From Collinsella sp. (GTDB taxonomy: Bacteria > Actinomycetota > Coriobacteriia > Coriobacteriales > Coriobacteriaceae): DNA of 64,000 nt. The first letter of the stretch is position 1. The number at the start of each line of letters is the position of its first letter. Below are positions 63,064 through 64,000 of this stretch, in pieces. A model generated the notes under the pieces. That model was given only the letters and a program-made list of their open reading frames with translations, was not told the DNA's origin and did no database searches. The stretch lies in NCBI GenBank assembly GCA_018376905.1, contig JAHAAK010000005.1:1-64000 (forward strand), given 5' to 3'. The position numbers and the translations under genes are program-made.

Positions 63064-64000
63064 ATGACCGCAACCGCCAGTCGAACCACCAACCGCAGAC
63101 CCGAGCTCTTGGCCCCCGCCGGAGGCCCGGAGCCCTTTGCCGCCGCGCTCGCTGCCGGGGCAGACGCCATCTACTGCGGCATGGGCAGCTTCAACGCCCG
63201 CCGCAAGGCAACCAACTTTACCGACGAGGCCTTTGAGCAAGCCTGCCGCGCCGCGCATCTAGCCGGGTCGCGCGTCTACGTCACGGTAAACATCGTCATC
63301 AAGCAGTCCGAGATGAGCGATGCACTGCAACTCGTCCATCGCTGCTCCACGCTGGGCGCCGACGCCTTCATCATCCAGGACTGGGGCCTGTTCTTTGAGG
63401 TCAAGCGCACCATGCCCGGCATCGAGACGCACATCTCGACCCAGGCGAACATCCACGACGACCGCGGAACCCTTTGGTGCCGCGAGCAGGGCGCCGACCG
63501 CGTGACTCTCTCGCGCGAGCTCTCCATCGACGAGATCGCCGCCATCCACGACGCCGCGCCCGATGTTGACCTTGAGGTCTTTAGCCATGGCGCCATCTGC
63601 TTTTGCTACTCGGGTCTGTGCCTGCTGTCGAGCTTTGCCATGGCGGGACGATCGGCCAACCGCGGCATGTGCGCTCAGCCCTGTCGCCTGCCTTACGAGC
63701 TGATCGACGAGAGCGGCCGCTCGCTCTCCCCTGCCGGTCGCGAGCGCGCGCTGTGCCCGCGCGACACCAACACGTCGCAGCTTGTTCGCCGTCTGTATGA
63801 CGCCGGCGCCGCATCGCTCAAGCTCGAGGGCCGCATGAAGGCCCCCGATTACGTGTATTCCATCGTCGACGTGTATCGTCATCAGATTGATGACATGCTT
63901 GCCGATGTTTCGACCTCTAAGGATGAGGACGCCGCTCGCCAGCGCCAACTCAAGCGCTGCTTTAACCGCGACTTTACGCACGCCTATCAAGACGGTACCT
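63064..64000 (+). CDS. U32 family peptidase-like protein, C-terminus beyond the window
   Basis: The frame is open to the right edge. The first 312 residues show RPELLAPAGGPEPFAAALAAGADAIYCGMGSF, the signature LEVFSHGAICFCYSGLCLLSS and CAQPCRLPYELIDESG, all of the U32 family. It is a paralogue of the gene at 13220-15178 but from another subgroup. AGGCAGGAT precedes the ATG. These proteins are linked to RNA modification (RlhA, TrhP) or were annotated as collagenases. Confidence 0.9.
   Translation, partial: MTATASRTTNRRPELLAPAGGPEPFAAALAAGADAIYCGMGSFNARRKATNFTDEAFEQACRAAHLAGSRVYVTVNIVIKQSEMSDALQLVHRCSTLGADAFIIQDWGLFFEVKRTMPGIETHISTQANIHDDRGTLWCREQGADRVTLSRELSIDEIAAIHDAAPDVDLEVFSHGAICFCYSGLCLLSSFAMAGRSANRGMCAQPCRLPYELIDESGRSLSPAGRERALCPRDTNTSQLVRRLYDAGAASLKLEGRMKAPDYVYSIVDVYRHQIDDMLADVSTSKDEDAARQRQLKRCFNRDFTHAYQDGT

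Overview
The window is high-GC DNA with dense genes and Actinobacterial-type operons. Several things point to a gut anaerobe of the Coriobacteriia, probably Collinsella: the infA-rpmJ-rpsM-rpsK-rpsD-rpoA-rplQ-truA order, a zinc-type S14, the SecY-Adk-Map block, and lineage-style intergenic palindromes. The genus is inferred from gene content and style, not from a database match.

Layout. (1) 0-5.7 kb is an accessory patch. It holds a probable lactococcin-972-type bacteriocin cassette on the minus strand (precursor, duplicated-fold membrane protein, ABC ATPase, and a further membrane protein cut by the window edge), a DUF2975/XRE regulator pair, and a decapitated tyrosine integrase. (2) 6-20 kb is mostly housekeeping: ACT protein, citrate synthase, two HAD phosphatases, adenine deaminase, TyrRS, a U32 protease-like protein, a class A PBP, ArgR, a GT2 enzyme and TruA. 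(3) 20.4-30.1 kb is the distal spc operon plus the alpha operon, all minus strand. It starts abruptly at rplE with its own promoter; the upstream half of the cluster (rplX and beyond) is not adjacent. (4) 30.4-40.3 kb and 51.8-62.8 kb are two halves of a selenium-linked purine (urate/xanthine) catabolism locus resembling the E. coli ygeW-ygeX-ygeY-hyuA-yqeBC-ygfJK-ssnA-xdhD region. (5) 40.4-51.8 kb is an accessory block between the halves: surface protein, unknown proteins, two DUF4143/DUF234-type ATPases with striking repeat operators, an AbiEi/DUF559-like protein, and an eight-unit palindromic repeat array. (6) The right edge has RidA and a second U32 protein cut by the window.

How the genes work together. 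A purine permease brings in urate or xanthine. Adenine deaminase can feed hypoxanthine. XdhD with a four-cluster ferredoxin and the flavoprotein YgfK would handle purine redox steps. SsnA, HyuA (cyclic amide hydrolysis), YgeY (hydrolase), YgeW (carbamoyltransferase) and YgeX (diaminopropionate ammonia-lyase) would open the ring and break down the pieces. YqeB, YqeC, the XdhC-like protein and the MocA/YgfJ-like nucleotidyltransferase mature the molybdenum/selenium cofactor. RidA would clear reactive enamines released by YgeX. Two YheO-type regulators are divergent from ygeX and from the permease and are the likely sensors. This pathway assignment rests on family knowledge and gene context; individual steps are inferred.
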